A stretch of 36,176 nt of DNA from Bradyrhizobium sp. Its GTDB lineage: Bacteria; Pseudomonadota; Alphaproteobacteria; Rhizobiales; Xanthobacteraceae. Positions 8,935 to 18,602 of this stretch are shown here, piece after piece. The notes under the pieces were generated by a model. That model was not told the DNA's origin, made no database searches, and saw only the letters and a list, made by a program, of their open reading frames with translations. The position numbers and the translations under genes are program-made. Positions within the stretch are counted from its first letter, which is position 1. Each line of letters begins with the position of its first letter. The DNA lies in NCBI RefSeq assembly GCF_004799405.1, contig NZ_SSMW01000027.1, positions 1-36,176 of the forward strand, given 5' to 3'.

Positions 8935-9252
8935 CTAGTCGCCCTCACCGGTACCATTGCCGTTGATCCGCTGCTTCAAAATGGCCGACGGCTTGAACAC
9001 CATCACGCGACGCGGAGAGATCGGCACCTCGGTGCCGGTCTTCGGGTTACGGCCGATACGCTGGCCTTTCTTGCGCACCATGAACGAGCCGAACGACGAC
9101 AATTTCACGGTCTCGCCCTTCTCGAGGCAATCGGTGATCTCTTTCAGGACCAGTTCGACAAAGGCGGACGACTCCGTGCGCGACAAGCCCACCTTCTGGT
9201 AGACCGCTTCGCACAGATCGACGCGTGTGACTGTTTTTCCGGTCCCGGTCAT
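8935..9252 (-). CDS. ihfA: Integration host factor subunit alpha
   Basis: This is a 105-residue HU/IHF-family DNA-binding protein and the alpha half of the IHF heterodimer, which bends DNA in transcription, replication and recombination. The N-terminal helices ([16 protein letters not shown]) are followed by the saddle and the beta arm [12 protein letters not shown], with Pro70 as the residue that intercalates into the minor groove. [17 protein letters not shown] closes the fold. I prefer the ATG at 9252 with GGCAGG just upstream over a TTG at 9264. It lies 132 bases downstream of fabH and 51 bases before merR, probably in one transcript. Confidence 0.95.
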   Translation of the reverse strand: MTGTGKTVTRVDLCEAVYQKVGLSRTESSAFVELVLKEITDCLEKGETVKLSSFGSFMVRKKGQRIGRNPKTGTEVPISPRRVMVFKPSAILKQRINGNGTGEGD

Positions 9253-9384
9253 CGCCTGCCCCAAAACTCCCGGCGAACAATTTGTTTCTGAAATTATGAG
9301 CTTAACGCGCGACGGTCAACAGCGCTCATCAATGCAATAGCATGAAACAAGTCGGCAAAGTGCAGAGATTTTTTAAGACTGCGC

Positions 9385-10362
9385 TTACCAGCGCAACAGC
9401 GCCGAGCCCCAAGTGAAGCCGCCGCCCATGGCTTCCAGCAGCACCAGGTCACCTTTCTTCACGCGTCCGTCTTTGACTGCGACTGCGAGTGCCAGCGGAA
9501 TCGACGCCGCCGAGGTGTTGCCGTGCAGGTCGACCGTCAGCACCACCTTCTGCGGTGCAATATGCAGCTTGTGCGCTGAAGCATCGATGATTCGCTTGTT
9601 GGCCTGATGGGGAATGAACCAGTCGATATCGTCGGCGGTCGTCCCGGTGGCCTCGAACGCGTCCACGATCACGTCGGTGATCATGCCGACGGCGTGCTTG
9701 AACACCTCGCGGCCTTCCATCCGCAGGTATCCCACCGTCCGGGTCGAGGAAGGACCGCCATCGACGTACAATTTCGACTTGTGGCGGCCATCGGAGCGCA
9801 AATGCGTGGTCAGTATGCCGCGGTCGGTGGGCTTGCCCGGCTGCACCTGGGCGTCCAGCACGACGGCGCCGGCGCCGTCGCCGAACAGCACGCAGGTGCC
9901 GCGGTCGCTCCAGTCGAGAATGCGCGAGAATGTCTCGGCGCCGATCACCAGCGCGCGCTTGAAAGCGCCGCTGCGCAGGAAGTTGTCCGCGGTGGCCAGC
10001 GCGAAGATAAATCCCGAGCACACCGCCTGCAGGTCGAAGGCGGCGCCATGGTTGATGCCGAGCCCGTTCTGCACCGCGACCGCGGTTGCGGGAAAGGTGT
10101 TGTCGGGGGTCGAGGTCGCCAGCACGATCAGGTCGATCGACTGCGCGTCGATCCCGGCATTGGCCAGGGCATCGCGCGCGGCATTGATCGCCAGATGCGA
10201 GGTAAACTCGCCCTCGGCGGCGATGTGGCGTTGCCGGATGCCGGTACGCTGCACGATCCACTCATCCGAGGTATCGACCCGCGCCGCCAGTTCGGCATTG
10301 GTCAGAATCTGTTGCGGCAGGTAGGAACCGCAACCAAGCACGACCGAACGTATAGCAGTCAC
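9385..10362 (-). CDS. fabH: Beta-ketoacyl-ACP synthase III (FabH)
   Basis: This 325-residue enzyme starts fatty acid synthesis by condensing an acyl-CoA, usually acetyl-CoA, with malonyl-ACP. The catalytic triad is visible: Cys115 in AVCSGF, His252 in IPHQANKRI and Asn282 in HGNTSAAS. The C-terminal [13 protein letters not shown] is typical. The start is GTG inside GTGA, so it overlaps the plsX stop by four bases and is translationally coupled to it. PlsX and FabH act at the same junction of acyl and phospholipid synthesis. The enzyme is cytoplasmic. Confidence 0.97.
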   Translation of the reverse strand: MTAIRSVVLGCGSYLPQQILTNAELAARVDTSDEWIVQRTGIRQRHIAAEGEFTSHLAINAARDALANAGIDAQSIDLIVLATSTPDNTFPATAVAVQNGLGINHGAAFDLQAVCSGFIFALATADNFLRSGAFKRALVIGAETFSRILDWSDRGTCVLFGDGAGAVVLDAQVQPGKPTDRGILTTHLRSDGRHKSKLYVDGGPSSTRTVGYLRMEGREVFKHAVGMITDVIVDAFEATGTTADDIDWFIPHQANKRIIDASAHKLHIAPQKVVLTVDLHGNTSAASIPLALAVAVKDGRVKKGDLVLLEAMGGGFTWGSALLRW

Positions 10363-11420
10363 GAGACAGCCTCCTGCGCGGTCGGCGCAGAAGCAAGCGC
10401 ACTGCCATCGCGATTGAGCATTTGATTGATCTTGGTCAGGAGATCGTAGCGGACCATCTCATAGCCAACATCGACCGCGTACGCAAAGCCTTCGGCATCG
10501 GTTCCGCCGTGGCTTTTGACGACGACGCCGCGCAGCCCGAGCAGCACGCCGCCATTGGACTTGCTGGGGTCCATCTTGTCGCGCAGCGCCTTGAAGGCAT
10601 TTTTGGCGAACAGGTAGCCGATCCGCGAGCGCCAGGTGCGCGCCATGGCCCCGCGCAGATACTCCGAGATCTGCCGCGCGGTTCCCTCGGCGGCTTTCAA
10701 GGCGATGTTGCCGCTAAAACCCTCGGTGACGATAACGTCGGCCGCACCCTTGCCGATGCCATCGCCTTCGACGAAACCGATATATTCGAGCTGGGGAAGA
10801 TCCATCTCGCGCAGCAACTCGGCGGCTTCGCGAATTTCCTCGCCGCCCTTCACTTCCTCGACGCCGATATTGAGCAGGCCGACGGTCGGCCGTTCCAGAT
10901 CGAACAATACGCTCGCCATCGCGCTGCCCATCACCGCCAGCGCCATCAGGTGATGCGCGTCGCCGCCGATGGTGGCGCCGAGGTCGAGCACGACGGAATC
11001 CCCGCGCATCGTCGGCCATACTGCCGCGATCGCCGGCCGGTCGATGCCGGGCAGCATGCGCAGACAAAACCGCGCCATCGCCATCAGCGCCCCGGTATTG
11101 CCGGCGGATACCGCGACATCGGCTTCGCCCCTCCGGACGGCGTCGATCGCAAGCCACATCGACGAGGTCTTGCGGCCGCGGCGCAATGCCTGGCTCGGCT
11201 TGTCGTTCATGCTGACGGCGACATCGGTATGAACGACGCGGGAAACAGCCTTCATCGCCGGGCACTTGGCGAGTTGCGCTTCAATCAACGCGCTTTCCCC
11301 GAACAGCAGGAATTCGGTGTCAGGATGCCGGATCAGCGAAATCGCGGCGCCGGGAATGACAACCGATGCGCCGACATCGCCACCCATCGCGTCAAGCGCG
11401 ATTCGAACCTTTTGAGGCAT
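10359..11420 (-). CDS. plsX: Phosphate acyltransferase PlsX
   Basis: This is a 353-residue enzyme that makes acyl-phosphate from acyl-ACP and phosphate; PlsY then uses this to acylate glycerol-3-phosphate. The N-terminal [13 protein letters not shown] (DAMGGD at 10-15), the block [13 protein letters not shown], and [18 protein letters not shown] are family signatures. Full length, with ATG at 11420. The stop overlaps the fabH start by four bases. The gap of 289 bases to the upstream yceD gene, without an rpmF gene, suggests its own promoter there. Confidence 0.97.
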   Translation of the reverse strand: MPQKVRIALDAMGGDVGASVVIPGAAISLIRHPDTEFLLFGESALIEAQLAKCPAMKAVSRVVHTDVAVSMNDKPSQALRRGRKTSSMWLAIDAVRRGEADVAVSAGNTGALMAMARFCLRMLPGIDRPAIAAVWPTMRGDSVVLDLGATIGGDAHHLMALAVMGSAMASVLFDLERPTVGLLNIGVEEVKGGEEIREAAELLREMDLPQLEYIGFVEGDGIGKGAADVIVTEGFSGNIALKAAEGTARQISEYLRGAMARTWRSRIGYLFAKNAFKALRDKMDPSKSNGGVLLGLRGVVVKSHGGTDAEGFAYAVDVGYEMVRYDLLTKINQMLNRDGSALASAPTAQEAVS

Positions 11421-11709
11421 GGACGTCCCGGAAACCTGATCTTTTGCGGCCTTGAAGCGCTCGGCGGCGGACTGGAAATCGCCGCGGAAAGCGGCGATCG
11501 GCGAAGCGCAACGCCGCGCCTCGGCCGGGCCGCGACAATAGCGTGTCCCCGTCCCGACACAACCTCTTGACCTTGCCGTTTTGGGTGCCGAACCGCGGCG
11601 CGGCGGAATCGGAACGTAAGAATAAAACCAGGGAGTTCAACGGATTAAGACAAATTATCGCATCGTTCCGGCGGTGATCTTTGTCGCAATGTATCCGTGC
11701 AACGATGCT

Positions 11710-12312
11710 TCAGCCGCCTTTGGGCTTGTTCGGAGACCGCTTGGGACCTGTTGCCTTGGCATCGAGCTGCAGCGCCTTGAGCGCGGCAAACGGGTGATCC
11801 TCGGGATCGGCCGCCACGACCGGCGGTTCGAAAATCGCGTCCGGCCTGCGCGGATAGGGATCGACGCCCAGGAACAACGCATCGGTCGCTACCCGGCCAA
11901 GATCGATGACGCCATTTTCGATCGGCTCCGGCGGATCGGGAATTTCAGTGTCGCTGTCGACGGCCTCGTCTACCAGATCGGCCAGTTGAGGGATTTGCTC
12001 AGGGGGCGCGAAAATCAGATCGATCGTTTCGTCGATGTCGTTCTCGATGGGGTCGAGCGAGACCACGCAGGTCTGCCCGATCCGCGCCTGGACGCGGCCC
12101 GCTACGTGGACACGGCCTCTGCCTTTCGGGGTCACATCGAGCGAAGCCGTCGCAAACAGAATTTCGCGCAAGCCGGCGACCTCGGCCATCGCGGCGCGGG
12201 CGGCTGGGCCGGCTTCCATTTCGCGATGCAATCCGGTGTCGGGTATTTGCTCGACGACGACGGGAACGCTCCAGGGATCTGCCCGGCCGCTCTTGCTGTC
12301 TGTTCTGTTCAT
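11710..12312 (-). CDS. YceD/DUF177 family protein
   Basis: This is a 200-residue protein of the DUF177 (YceD) family. Residues around 70-95 (GRVQARIGQTCVVSLDPIEN) carry the conserved strand with a single cysteine, and IDLGRVATDALFLGVDPYPR and DHPFAALKAL match the C-terminal part. Some relatives affect 23S rRNA accumulation; in many bacteria the gene lies beside rpmF and plsX. The ATG sits inside ATGA and overlaps the stop of the chaperone gene upstream by four bases, so the two are coupled. The last 15 residues are basic and probably disordered. Confidence 0.88.
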   Translation of the reverse strand: MNRTDSKSGRADPWSVPVVVEQIPDTGLHREMEAGPAARAAMAEVAGLREILFATASLDVTPKGRGRVHVAGRVQARIGQTCVVSLDPIENDIDETIDLIFAPPEQIPQLADLVDEAVDSDTEIPDPPEPIENGVIDLGRVATDALFLGVDPYPRRPDAIFEPPVVAADPEDHPFAALKALQLDAKATGPKRSPNKPKGG

Positions 12313-12860
12313 GCCTGCTCGTCCGATCGGGCGAGCGTGGGAAACTTCCACGATCCGCTCTGCAACGCCGCCTCGTCCGATCCTGCCAGGGCCGCGATAG
12401 CCGACTCGGCATAGACGGCGAGCCGCCGTGCGTTTTCGATTCCCTCTCCGTTCAAGATATTCTTGCACAGCGCTTGCGCCAGTGGCTCTTCGCCGGCGGC
12501 CAAAGCCAGATCGTAGGCGGCGGATCGGCCGTAAAAAGCCTCGCCGAAGGCCTGCATCCGCTTCGGGACGGCGAGGTCGCCGACCCCCATTTCGCGCAAA
12601 TTGGCGTCCATATCGTCGCAGAAGCGATCAAACAGCACCTGGGAAAGGTCAGGGCCGCCGGCCATCGGCCTCAGCCGCCGCAATACCATCCACAAATGCA
12701 GCACCAGCAGATCAAAACGACCGTTAACCGTATCCGGCACGCCAAAGTCCCGATAAAACAACGGTTCTCGCGCTTGCGTCACGATCATGCCATAGATGGT
12801 CTCAATGGTGCCGCGCGGGACGATCCAGGGGTTCCTGAAGTGATTGAACGGCCAAAGCAT
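12309..12860 (-). CDS. Ubiquinol-cytochrome c chaperone family protein
   Basis: This is a 183-residue protein of the CBP3/UQCC1 family, which in mitochondria helps cytochrome b synthesis and bc1-complex assembly. The block TIETIYGMIVTQAREPLFYRD (shown here by its ends TIETIYG and LFYRD), then DTVNGRFDLLVLHLWMVLRR and VLFDRFCDDMDANLREMGVG, is typical of the family, as is VPKRMQAFGEAFYGR. It is cytoplasmic or at the inner membrane face. It is coupled to the DUF177 gene by an ATGA overlap and divergent from bamE. Confidence 0.88.
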   Translation of the reverse strand: MLWPFNHFRNPWIVPRGTIETIYGMIVTQAREPLFYRDFGVPDTVNGRFDLLVLHLWMVLRRLRPMAGGPDLSQVLFDRFCDDMDANLREMGVGDLAVPKRMQAFGEAFYGRSAAYDLALAAGEEPLAQALCKNILNGEGIENARRLAVYAESAIAALAGSDEAALQSGSWKFPTLARSDEQA

Positions 12861-12982
12861 TATGGGTTCCGCAAGCGAGCCCCCGAGGTTTGCTTACTGG
12901 GGGCCCGCGCATGTTGCAATCCGACGTGCTGCCCGGTACGTCAACACCTCGCGCGATGCAAGGGCACGGGGCCAGTTCCGGA

Positions 12983-13468
12983 ATGATTGTGACCAGTCCG
13001 ACATGCTCAGGCGTGCCCTCCCGGCGCGGCCTCGTTGCGCGCTGGCGCGGCATCCGCGCCGCCGTTGCCGTTGCGCTGGTCTGCGGGGCGCTCGGCGGCT
13101 GCGCAGGCGAGCAATTCCAGAAGGGTTACATTCTGCCGCCGGGCGCGCTTGAGCAAATTCCGATCGGCGCCAGCCAGGACCAGGTGCTGATCGTGATGGG
13201 AACGCCGTCCACGGTGGCGACGTTGAACGGCGAAGTCTTCTACTACATTTCGCAGCGTTCCGAACGCAAGGTGGCGTTCATGAACCAGCAAGTCATCGAC
13301 CAGCGCGTGATTGCGATCTATTTCGACAAGAACCGCCAGGTGCAGCGGCTCGCCAATTATGGCCTGAAGGACGGCAGGATATTCGACTTCATCAGCCGCA
13401 CCACGCCGACCTCGGGCCAGGAACTCAGCTACCTGACGCCGCTGTTCAAGCTTCTCAGCTTCAATTGA
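12983..13468 (+). CDS. bamE: Outer membrane assembly lipoprotein BamE (SmpA/OmlA)
   Basis: This is a 161-residue lipoprotein with an N-terminal hydrophobic segment and lipobox LGGC at 37-40, so Cys40 would be lipidated. The SmpA/OmlA domain follows: IPIGASQDQVLIVMGTPSTV, then FYYISQRSE and VIAIYFDKNRQVQRLANYGL. BamE is a small subunit of the BAM complex that folds outer membrane proteins. The ATG at 12983 lacks a strong ribosome site but gives the length usual in this group; starts at 12956 or 12890 are open too. It is divergent from the bc1 chaperone gene and ends at a strong terminator. Confidence 0.9.
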   Translation: MIVTSPTCSGVPSRRGLVARWRGIRAAVAVALVCGALGGCAGEQFQKGYILPPGALEQIPIGASQDQVLIVMGTPSTVATLNGEVFYYISQRSERKVAFMNQQVIDQRVIAIYFDKNRQVQRLANYGLKDGRIFDFISRTTPTSGQELSYLTPLFKLLSFN

Positions 13469-13532
13469 GTCGCGATCGCTTCGCGGTGCAGCGCTTTTGC
13501 GTTGCATCCGGGAAACGCCGATGGAACGACTG

Positions 13533-13579
13533 CGAGACAAAGGAAAACCCCGCGGCTCGCACCGCGGGGTTTTTGTCTC
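13533..13579. terminator. Bidirectional terminator between bamE and hppA
   Basis: A near-perfect inverted repeat with AAAACCCCGCGG (13544-13555) pairing with CCGCGGGGTTTT (13562-13573) around the loop CTCGCA. The arms extend outward through GAGACAAA and TTTGTCTC. The A tract on one side and T tract on the other make it work for both convergent genes. Confidence 0.92.
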
Positions 13580-13598
13580 GATCGCGGAATGCTGCTGC

Positions 13599-15719
13599 TT
13601 AGTGCGCCAGGATCGCCAGCAGCAACAGTGCCACGATGTTGGTGATCTTGATCATCGGATTGACGGCGGGACCCGCAGTGTCCTTGTAGGGATCGCCGAC
13701 GGTGTCGCCGGTCACCGCGGCCTTGTGGGCGTCGGAGCCCTTGCCGCCATAGTGGCCGTCTTCGATGTACTTCTTGGCGTTGTCCCAAGCGCCGCCGCCC
13801 GAGGTCATGGAGATCGCCACGAACAGGCCGGTCACGATCACGCCGAGCAGCATCGCGCCGACGGCGGAGAACGCCGCCGATTTGCCGGCTGAACCGCCGC
13901 CGGCGATGCCAAAGATGACAAAATAGACGAAGATCGGCGACAGCACCGGCAGCAGCGAGGGAATGATCATTTCCTTGATCGCCGCCTTGGTCAGAAGATC
14001 GACCGCCTTGCCGTAGTCCGGCTTGTCGGTTCCCTGCATGATGCCGGGTTTCTCGCGGAACTGACGCCGCACTTCTTCGACGATGGCGCTGGCCGCGCGT
14101 CCCACGGCCGTCATCCCCATCGCGCCGAACAGATACGGCAGCAGGCCGCCGAACAGCAGGCCGACCACGACGTAAGGATTGTTCAGCGAGAAGTCCGGGA
14201 TCACGCCCTGGAAGTAGGGAAACTTGACGGCGTTGGCGATGAAGTATTTGAGGTCTTCATTGTAGGCCGCGAACAGCACCAGCGCGCCGAGACCGGCAGA
14301 GCCGATCGCATAACCCTTGGTGACCGCCTTGGTGGTGTTGCCGACCGCGTCAAGCGCGTCGGTGGCTTTCCGGACTTCCTTGGGCAGGCCGGCCATTTCG
14401 GCGATGCCGCCGGCGTTGTCGGTGACCGGGCCGAAGGCGTCGAGCGCCACGATCATGCCGGCCAGCGCCAGCATTGTCGTCGTCGCGATGGCAATGCCGA
14501 ACAGGCCGGCCAGGCTGTAGGTGACGAGGATGCCGGCGATGATCACCAGCGCCGGACCGGCGGTGGATTCCATCGAGATCGCCAGGCCCTGGATCACGTT
14601 GGTGCCGTGGCCCGTCACCGACGAAGCCGCGATCGACTTTACCGGACGATATTCGGTGCCGGTGTAGTATTCGGTGATGACGATGATCAGTCCGGTCACG
14701 ACCAAGCCCGCGATGCCGCATTCGAACAAAGCCATGCCGGTATATTTCACGCCCGCCAGCGGACCGAAGCCGACCAGCCAGTAGATCACACCGGCAACGC
14801 CGAACAGCGACAATACGCCGGTGGCGATCAGGCCCTTGTACAGCGCGCCCATGATCGACTGGCTGGCGCCGAGCTTGACGAAGAAAGTTCCGATGATCGA
14901 GGTGATGATGCAGATGCCACCGATCGCCAGCGGCAGCGTCATCACGTTGACGAGCAGCGGCGAGGTCGCGAAGAAGATCGCGGCCAGCACCATGGTGGCG
15001 ACCGCGGTCACCGCATAGGTCTCGAACAGGTCGGCGGCCATGCCGGCGCAATCGCCGACGTTATCGCCGACGTTATCGGCGATGGTGGCGGGGTTGCGCG
15101 GATCGTCCTCGGGAATGCCGGCTTCGACCTTGCCGACGAGATCGCCGCCGACGTCGGCGCCCTTGGTGAAGATGCCGCCGCCGAGACGGGCGAAGATCGA
15201 GATCAGCGAGGCGCCGAAGCCGAGCGCCACCAGCGCATCGACCACGGTGCGGCTGTTGGGGGCCAGATTGAGATAATGGGTGAGGAACGCAAAGTAGATA
15301 GTGACGCCGAGCAGTGCCAGACCCGCCACCAGCATGCCGGTGATGGCGCCGGCCTTGAAGGCGAGTTCAAGCCCGCCGGCCAGCGAGGTCGTCGCGGCCT
15401 GTGCGGTGCGGACATTGGCGCGCACCGAGACGTTCATGCCGATGAAGCCGGCGGCGCCCGACAGGATCGCGCCGATCAGGAATCCCGCTGCGACCAGCAT
15501 GCCGAGGAAATAAGCCAGCAGCGCAAAAATCACGATGCCGACCAGACCGATGGTCATGTACTGGCGCTTGAGATAGGCCTGCGCGCCCTCGCGCACCGCG
15601 GCTGCGATTTCCTGCATCCGCGGATTGCCGGCGTCCGATTTCAAAACCGATGCTGTCGCCCAGATGGCGTAAACAATTGAAAGCGCTCCGCAGAGCACAA
15701 TCATCCATATTGCTGTCAT
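13599..15719 (-). CDS. hppA: Membrane-bound proton-translocating pyrophosphatase
   Basis: This 706-residue inner-membrane ion pump of about 16 helices couples pyrophosphate hydrolysis to proton export. The substrate-site blocks are [19 protein letters not shown] (181-199) and [19 protein letters not shown] (215-233), with a second acidic set near the C-terminus ([30 protein letters not shown]). Lys464 in [16 protein letters not shown] marks the K+-independent class, since K+-dependent enzymes have Ala there. GAGG lies nine bases before the ATG. It stands downstream of thiL, past a hairpin terminator, so it probably has its own promoter in 15720-15936. Confidence 0.97.
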   Translation of the reverse strand: MTAIWMIVLCGALSIVYAIWATASVLKSDAGNPRMQEIAAAVREGAQAYLKRQYMTIGLVGIVIFALLAYFLGMLVAAGFLIGAILSGAAGFIGMNVSVRANVRTAQAATTSLAGGLELAFKAGAITGMLVAGLALLGVTIYFAFLTHYLNLAPNSRTVVDALVALGFGASLISIFARLGGGIFTKGADVGGDLVGKVEAGIPEDDPRNPATIADNVGDNVGDCAGMAADLFETYAVTAVATMVLAAIFFATSPLLVNVMTLPLAIGGICIITSIIGTFFVKLGASQSIMGALYKGLIATGVLSLFGVAGVIYWLVGFGPLAGVKYTGMALFECGIAGLVVTGLIIVITEYYTGTEYRPVKSIAASSVTGHGTNVIQGLAISMESTAGPALVIIAGILVTYSLAGLFGIAIATTTMLALAGMIVALDAFGPVTDNAGGIAEMAGLPKEVRKATDALDAVGNTTKAVTKGYAIGSAGLGALVLFAAYNEDLKYFIANAVKFPYFQGVIPDFSLNNPYVVVGLLFGGLLPYLFGAMGMTAVGRAASAIVEEVRRQFREKPGIMQGTDKPDYGKAVDLLTKAAIKEMIIPSLLPVLSPIFVYFVIFGIAGGGSAGKSAAFSAVGAMLLGVIVTGLFVAISMTSGGGAWDNAKKYIEDGHYGGKGSDAHKAAVTGDTVGDPYKDTAGPAVNPMIKITNIVALLLLAILAH

Positions 15720-15775
15720 TGAATTTGCCTCAGATCCTGATGGTGCCTACGCCAGTCACCGCGGGAGCGGCGGGC

Positions 15776-15815
15776 GCACAAAAAGGAGGCCTGCCCTGCC
15801 CAAAAGGGCGGCCTC
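15776..15815 (-). terminator. Rho-independent terminator after thiL
   Basis: Read on the minus strand, GAGGCC, GCCC and a loop pair with GGGC, one bulged base and GGCCTC, and the stem is followed directly by CTTTTTG. It lies about 120 bases after the thiL stop and ahead of hppA, so it should end the rib-nusB-thiL transcript. Confidence 0.75.
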
Positions 15816-15936
15816 AAATCGGCGGGACCATGCCAAAATCGCATGCCGGGCGCAACGCTGTGAACGGCCCAAACAGGCGATTTTCCGAAAGGTTTTGCGG
15901 TGGAAACCGCAACAATGCCCGCTTTTGGCAAAAATG

Positions 15937-16920
15937 CTAGAAATGGCTGTGAGACAGCCGCTGCAGCACGATCTCCCGGCCCGTCCCGTCCAAAAACCTC
16001 GGAACCGCCGTCCCCGCGATCACGGTGCCAATCGAGCACACGGCTACACCTGCAACCCCTGCGGCTTGCGCGAACACCTCGAAGCGATTCTCGGGGATGG
16101 TGCACAAGATCTCGTAATCGTCGCCGCCGGAAACGACGGCCTCGATGCCGACAATGCCGCGCTTGACCAGTCCCCGGACCGCGGATGAGCGCGGGATGCT
16201 CTCGGCATCGATCACGGCCGATACGCTGGAGGCCACGCACAGCTTGGCAAGATCGCCGGCAAGGCCGTCGGACACATCCATCGCAGCACTGGCATGCTCG
16301 CGCACCGCCAGCGCCAGCGCGTCGCGTGGCTGCGGCACGCGATAGCGTTCGACCAGCATCGCTGTTGCCGCGGGGTCGTCCGCGAGCGCGCCAGCGACCG
16401 TGCCGCCCTTCAGGATATCGAGACCGAGCGCGGCGTCGCCGATCGTTCCAGTCACCACAATGCGGTCGCCGGGTTTGGCGCGGCTGCGAGGGACCATCCT
16501 GCCTGCCGGCACCCGCCCGAACGCCGTGATCGAGACCGTCAGCGGGCCCGGCGTGGAAACCGTATCCCCGCCCAACAATGGACAGCCGAAATGGCCGGCA
16601 TCCTCGCCAAGCCCGCGCGCAAAGGAGGTAAGCCAGCCATCATCGAGGGCACGCAAGGCCAGCGTCAGCACGAAACCCGCTGATGTCGCGCCCTTGGCGG
16701 CGAGGTCGGACAGATTTACCCGCAGCGCCTTGCGCGCGACGGTGTCGGCGGGATCATCGGGCAGGAAATGCACGCCCTCGACGATGGCGTCGGTGGTGAC
16801 CACGAGATCGTCGCCGGAGAATTTAAGGATCGCCGCATCGTCCATGAGGCCGAACGCGCCCGGATCGGTCGCGATGGGGCGGAAATAGCGTGCGATCAGT
16901 GAGTCTTCGCCTGAAGGCAT
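15937..16920 (-). CDS. thiL: Thiamine-monophosphate kinase
   Basis: This is a 327-residue ATP-dependent kinase that makes thiamine diphosphate from thiamine monophosphate. The family signatures are in order: the N-terminal GEDSLIARYF, DDAA at 27-30, TTDAIVEGVHF with Asp44, LRVNLSDLAAKGA, then GDTVS and DVSDGLAGDL for nucleotide and magnesium binding, and SGGDDYEILC near the end. It has family length, with ATG at 16920, nine bases after the nusB stop. nusB-thiL is a conserved pair across many bacteria. Confidence 0.96.
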   Translation of the reverse strand: MPSGEDSLIARYFRPIATDPGAFGLMDDAAILKFSGDDLVVTTDAIVEGVHFLPDDPADTVARKALRVNLSDLAAKGATSAGFVLTLALRALDDGWLTSFARGLGEDAGHFGCPLLGGDTVSTPGPLTVSITAFGRVPAGRMVPRSRAKPGDRIVVTGTIGDAALGLDILKGGTVAGALADDPAATAMLVERYRVPQPRDALALAVREHASAAMDVSDGLAGDLAKLCVASSVSAVIDAESIPRSSAVRGLVKRGIVGIEAVVSGGDDYEILCTIPENRFEVFAQAAGVAGVAVCSIGTVIAGTAVPRFLDGTGREIVLQRLSHSHF

Positions 16921-16929
16921 GTTGTCACA

Positions 16930-17427
16930 CTAACCACGCACAAACTCTTCGGCACGGAACTGGCGGGCGATCTGGTCGAGCACCGCATTCACCATCCCGG
17001 TCTCGTCACTGTCGACAAAGGCATGCGCGACATCGACATATTCCGACACCACCACGCGCGCGGGCACGTCCTTGCGATGTTCGAGCTCGTAGGAGCCGGC
17101 GCGCAGCACCGCGCGCAGGATGGCGTCGATCCGCTTCAAGGGCCAGCCCTTCGACAGCGCGTCGTCGATCAATGGATCGAGTTTGGCCTGATCGCGGACC
17201 ACGCCGGACACCACGTCGCGAAAGAACGCGGCCTCGGCCGGCAGGTATTTGTCGCCTTCGACCTCGCCGCCGAGCCAATGGCTCTCGAACTCGGCGAAGA
17301 TGTCGTTGATCCCGGCGCCGGCGATATCCATCTGGTAGAGCGCCTGCACCGCCGCGAGCCGCGCGGCGCCGCGGCGATTGGCTTTCTTGTCCGGGCTCCT
17401 GACGGGCTTGTTTTTGTCGTCTGCCAT
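16930..17427 (-). CDS. nusB: Transcription antitermination protein NusB
   Basis: This is a 165-residue all-helical RNA-binding protein that, with NusE, binds BoxA and supports antitermination in rRNA operons. A basic N-terminal extension of about 18 residues (RSPDKKANRRGAARL) leads into AAVQALYQMDIAG, and the family's ending blocks LKRIDAILRAVLRAGSYEL and VVVSEYVDVAHAF are clear. It starts two bases after the ribH stop, so the genes are probably translationally coupled. A ribH-nusB order is widespread. Confidence 0.96.
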   Translation of the reverse strand: MADDKNKPVRSPDKKANRRGAARLAAVQALYQMDIAGAGINDIFAEFESHWLGGEVEGDKYLPAEAAFFRDVVSGVVRDQAKLDPLIDDALSKGWPLKRIDAILRAVLRAGSYELEHRKDVPARVVVSEYVDVAHAFVDSDETGMVNAVLDQIARQFRAEEFVRG

Positions 17428-17429
17428 GG

Positions 17430-17921
17430 TCAGGCCCGCGCCACCTGGCGCTTGATCCGCAGCATCGCCAGCGCCGCGCGCGCGGCGTCGCCGCCCTTGT
17501 TGAGTTCGCCGGCGCGCGCCCGCGCCCAGGCCTGCGCGTCGGTATTGACGGTGATGATGCCATTGCCAAGCGGGAACTTTCTCGCCACCGCCAGGTCCAT
17601 CAGCGCGCGCGAGGATTCCATCGAGACGATCTCGAAATGGATGGTGTCGCCCCTGATCACACAGCCCAGCGCGATCGCGGCATCATAGGGTTTGCCGCTG
17701 TTCTCGGCGGCATCGAGCGCGATGGCGATTGCGGCCGGAATTTCCAGCGCGCCGGGAACCGTGATGACGTCATGGATGACGCCGGCGGCTTTCAACTCGG
17801 CCACCGCGCCTTCCAGCAAGGCATCCTGGATGTCGTCGTAGAAGCGCGCCTCGACAATCAGCGCGCGCGCGCCTGAAATGTCGGTCTGATCCTTTAATTG
17901 TGCGCGCCGCGCGTCTGCCAT
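17430..17921 (-). CDS. ribH: 6,7-dimethyl-8-ribityllumazine synthase
   Basis: This 163-residue enzyme joins the ribitylaminopyrimidine with 3,4-dihydroxy-2-butanone 4-phosphate to give lumazine, the last but one step to riboflavin. [28 protein letters not shown] and [14 protein letters not shown] (catalytic His95) are the active-site blocks, followed by [13 protein letters not shown] take ATG at 17921; a TTG at 17930 would add three residues. It lies 72 bases after ribE and just before nusB. Confidence 0.96.
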   Translation of the reverse strand: MADARRAQLKDQTDISGARALIVEARFYDDIQDALLEGAVAELKAAGVIHDVITVPGALEIPAAIAIALDAAENSGKPYDAAIALGCVIRGDTIHFEIVSMESSRALMDLAVARKFPLGNGIITVNTDAQAWARARAGELNKGGDAARAALAMLRIKRQVARA

Positions 17922-17993
17922 ACATGCCAATCGGAACTATGTGCCAGTTGGCAGCGTTTTAGGCGCAGCAGCGGCTAATGCCAAGGGCCGCTT

Positions 17994-18602
17994 CTATTTC
18001 ATTTCCGCAAGCCGCGCAGCGTAGCGGGCCATCAGGTCAACTTCGAGATTGACCTCGCCGCCCGCGCGCCAGCCGCCGAGCGTGGTGACCGCTAGCGTGT
18101 GCGGAATGATCAGCACCGAAAACACCACGTCTTCAACCGTATTCACCGTCAGCGACACGCCATCCAGCGTCACCGAGCCCTTGGCGGCGATGAAACGCGC
18201 CAGTTCGCGCGTGGTGCGCAGTTCGAACCGCGCCATGTCGGGCAGATCCTCGCGCCTGATGATGGTGGCGATGCCGTCGGCATGCCCGGCCACGATATGG
18301 CCGCCGAGTTCGTCGCCGATCCTGAGCGCCCGTTCGAGATTGAGCCTGGTGCCCGCGGCCCAGTGCTTCGCGGTGGTCATGCCCAGCGTTTCGGCGGCGG
18401 CATCGACCTCGAACCAGGTTTTGCCTCGATCGACGCCCGACGCCACCACGGTCAGGCAAACCCCGTTGCACGCGATCGACGCACCATCGGCAATGCCGGC
18501 GCGGTCGTAGCGGCACGCGATGCGCAGCCGGTGCAACTGGCCCTGCGCCGTGGGCGTCAGGCTGACGATCTCGCCGATGTCGGTGACAATGCCGGTGAAC
18601 AT
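17994..18602 (-). CDS. ribE: Riboflavin synthase alpha chain
   Basis: This is a 202-residue enzyme that dismutates two lumazine molecules into riboflavin and the pyrimidine precursor. The start [12 protein letters not shown] is diagnostic. The two lumazine-binding repeats are visible, with GASIACNGVCLTV at 40-52 and GSVTLDGVSLTVN at 142-154. The start overlaps the ribD stop in TAATG, so translation is coupled. No FMN riboswitch was seen ahead of the cluster. Confidence 0.96.
   Translation of the reverse strand: MFTGIVTDIGEIVSLTPTAQGQLHRLRIACRYDRAGIADGASIACNGVCLTVVASGVDRGKTWFEVDAAAETLGMTTAKHWAAGTRLNLERALRIGDELGGHIVAGHADGIATIIRREDLPDMARFELRTTRELARFIAAKGSVTLDGVSLTVNTVEDVVFSVLIIPHTLAVTTLGGWRAGGEVNLEVDLMARYAARLAEMK

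Noticed and set aside
9301..9384. Terminator between fabH and ihfA
   Set aside because: There is a short T-rich stretch but no hairpin before it, so read-through into ihfA is more likely.
15038..15076. Tandem repeat-like DNA in hppA (CGACGTTATCG twice)
   Set aside because: It encodes the conserved DNVGDNVGD motif of the pyrophosphatase and is a product of the protein sequence, not a mobile repeat.
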